A DNA stretch of 64,000 nucleotides from Clonostachys chloroleuca (taxonomy: Eukaryota; Ascomycota; Sordariomycetes; Hypocreales; Bionectriaceae): positions 13,888,001-13,952,000 of the forward strand of contig JBANAY010000003.1 in the NCBI GenBank assembly GCA_037952775.1, read 5' to 3'. Position 1 is the first letter of the stretch; the number at the start of each line of letters is the position of its first letter. A program made the translations under genes and the position numbers. This document shows positions 63,324 to 64,000 of the stretch, in pieces. The notes beneath the pieces are model-generated. The model searched no databases and was not told the origin of the DNA. It worked only from the letters and a program-made list of their open reading frames with translations.

Positions 63324-64000
63324 AAACTTCTCATGAGGCTTCCTGAAGACCCAACCGCGTTTGTTATTTGGTTGCGACTGTACGGTTGACTCGTCGCTGA
63401 AGATTGTCTAAGATGCGTTGGTTAGCCCGGTTGCAGCCAAAAAGCCCACGCAAGAACACTCGCAAATACCTCCAACAACAGATAAATATCATCCTTCCAA
63501 GCTCTTGCCCATCGAAGCCTAATCTTTGCAGTTTCCTTTGATAAAGGAATTCTTTGCATAGCTCTCCATTTGCACGTATAATACTTCCTCATCAAGCGCT
63601 GTATCGTTTTAAGGCACACCCGACCATCCATCGCGCCAACCAGAGCAGAATAGCTAACTTTCCGATCCCTTTTCGCTAAAAGAATAATATACTTACGTTC
63701 GGCAGCAGTTAATTTACCTGGTCTCCCACTTCTAGGCTTATTCTCTAACGTCTTCTCGTTTTTCCAGCGTTGAAAGATCTTGTACACGGTCGACGGGGTG
63801 GTGTTGTAAATGCCTGCGACAGCGCGATAGCTTTTGCCGCCCGATAAATCGCAACACATTGCAGATTTCTGCACAGGAGTAAATTGACAGTTTCGCCTGC
63901 GATTTGCGCTTATTTCAGTGCCGAATTGACGAACGCGAGCCATTTTTACGTTGTGTTATGAAGGATTGAAGAGAAAGGGGTTATCCACACGTGTTGCGAC
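63285..64000 (-). mobile_element. Tc1-type transposon, 3'-truncated
   Basis: The transposase ATG is at 63943 and the element continues past the window. The readable transposase ends near 63285, where host-gene sequence starts. The 5' leader extends to the window edge (GTGTTGCGAC at the end), so the terminal repeat may be just outside. Confidence 0.8.
63290..63943 (-). pseudogene. Tc1 transposase, apparent intron, C-terminus lost
   Basis: Exon 1 (63943-63470, 158 codons) has paired helix-turn-helix regions (FTPVQKSAMCCDLSGG, AVAGIYNTTPSTVYKIFQRW, a GRPGKL hinge) and KTIQRLMRKYY. It runs on only into LLLEVFASV. A 61-base interval (63469-63409) with a GTATTT donor, GCTAACC branch and TTAG end joins GAG to ACAATC, restoring TIFSDESTVQSQPNNKRGWVF and KPHEKFLQQCVNIT. 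That is the first catalytic Asp region. The rest of the DDE domain is absent. An intron in a Tc1-type transposase is unusual; alternatively a small insertion mimics one. Confidence 0.7.

Noticed and set aside
1..64000. tRNA or rRNA genes
   Set aside because: None recognised by eye; a tRNAscan-SE run would be needed to exclude tRNAs.

Overview
This window looks like filamentous ascomycete (Pezizomycotina, most likely Sordariomycete) nuclear DNA from an accessory or subtelomere-like compartment. Genes have short 50-150 bp introns with GTA(A/T/C)G donors and CTAAC/CTAAT branch sites. The gene families are fungal (Zn2Cys6 and bZIP factors, HET, NLR and NACHT-ankyrin proteins, But2 domain, SBDS/Rtc3 family), and the transposons are fungal types (Tad-like LINE, pogo/Fot, MULE/Hop-like, Tc1/mariner, hAT). 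Several blocks are reduced to TA-rich sequence in the manner of repeat-induced point mutation (RIP). No species can be named from sequence alone.

Layout. 1-3.4 kb is an internally deleted LINE on the minus strand. 3.5-4.2 kb is a conserved hypothetical ORF whose RIP-destroyed second copy lies at 9.33-10.2 kb. 7.2-7.7 kb is a But2-domain protein. 10.3-16 kb holds a small two-exon gene, decayed ORFs, a 15-bp minisatellite, an LRR-like relic and a frameshifted bZIP gene. 16.2-19.0 kb is the best-preserved metabolic locus: a three-exon short-chain dehydrogenase (SDR) and a divergently transcribed enoyl-reductase-like MDR. 20.7-25.6 kb is a transposon and AT-rich zone (pogo fragment, RIPed blocks, RIPed hAT) around a HET-domain gene fragment. 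It ends abruptly at a NACHT-ankyrin gene that has lost its N-terminal half. 29-36 kb has small conserved proteins, an SDR with an altered catalytic motif, and a chromodomain gene with an in-frame TAG. 38.7-40.4 kb is a RIP-scarred Zn2Cys6 regulator pseudogene. 42-47.4 kb is a mosaic of a broken conserved gene, LINE tails, a truncated NLR, a broken insulysin/Ste23 segment and a mariner remnant.

48-55 kb holds an SDR, a convergent Zn2Cys6 regulator, and a GPI-type secreted S41 peptidase. 57-61.3 kb is two adjacent DNA transposons with visible inverted repeats: a MULE with 38/40 matching repeats, and a pogo deletion derivative with a TA target duplication. 61.8-62.4 kb is an intact three-exon SBDS/Rtc3-family gene. 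The window ends in a truncated Tc1 element that appears to carry an intron and abuts a truncated conserved gene.

No previously undescribed multi-gene system is evident. The strongest signals are evolutionary: paired intact and RIPed copies, RIP-type lesions (Cys to Tyr, Gln or Trp to stop) in genes of otherwise normal composition, NLR/HET/NACHT genes truncated at transposon borders, and a compact SDR/enoyl-reductase pair beside a bZIP regulator that could be a small biosynthetic locus or part of one.
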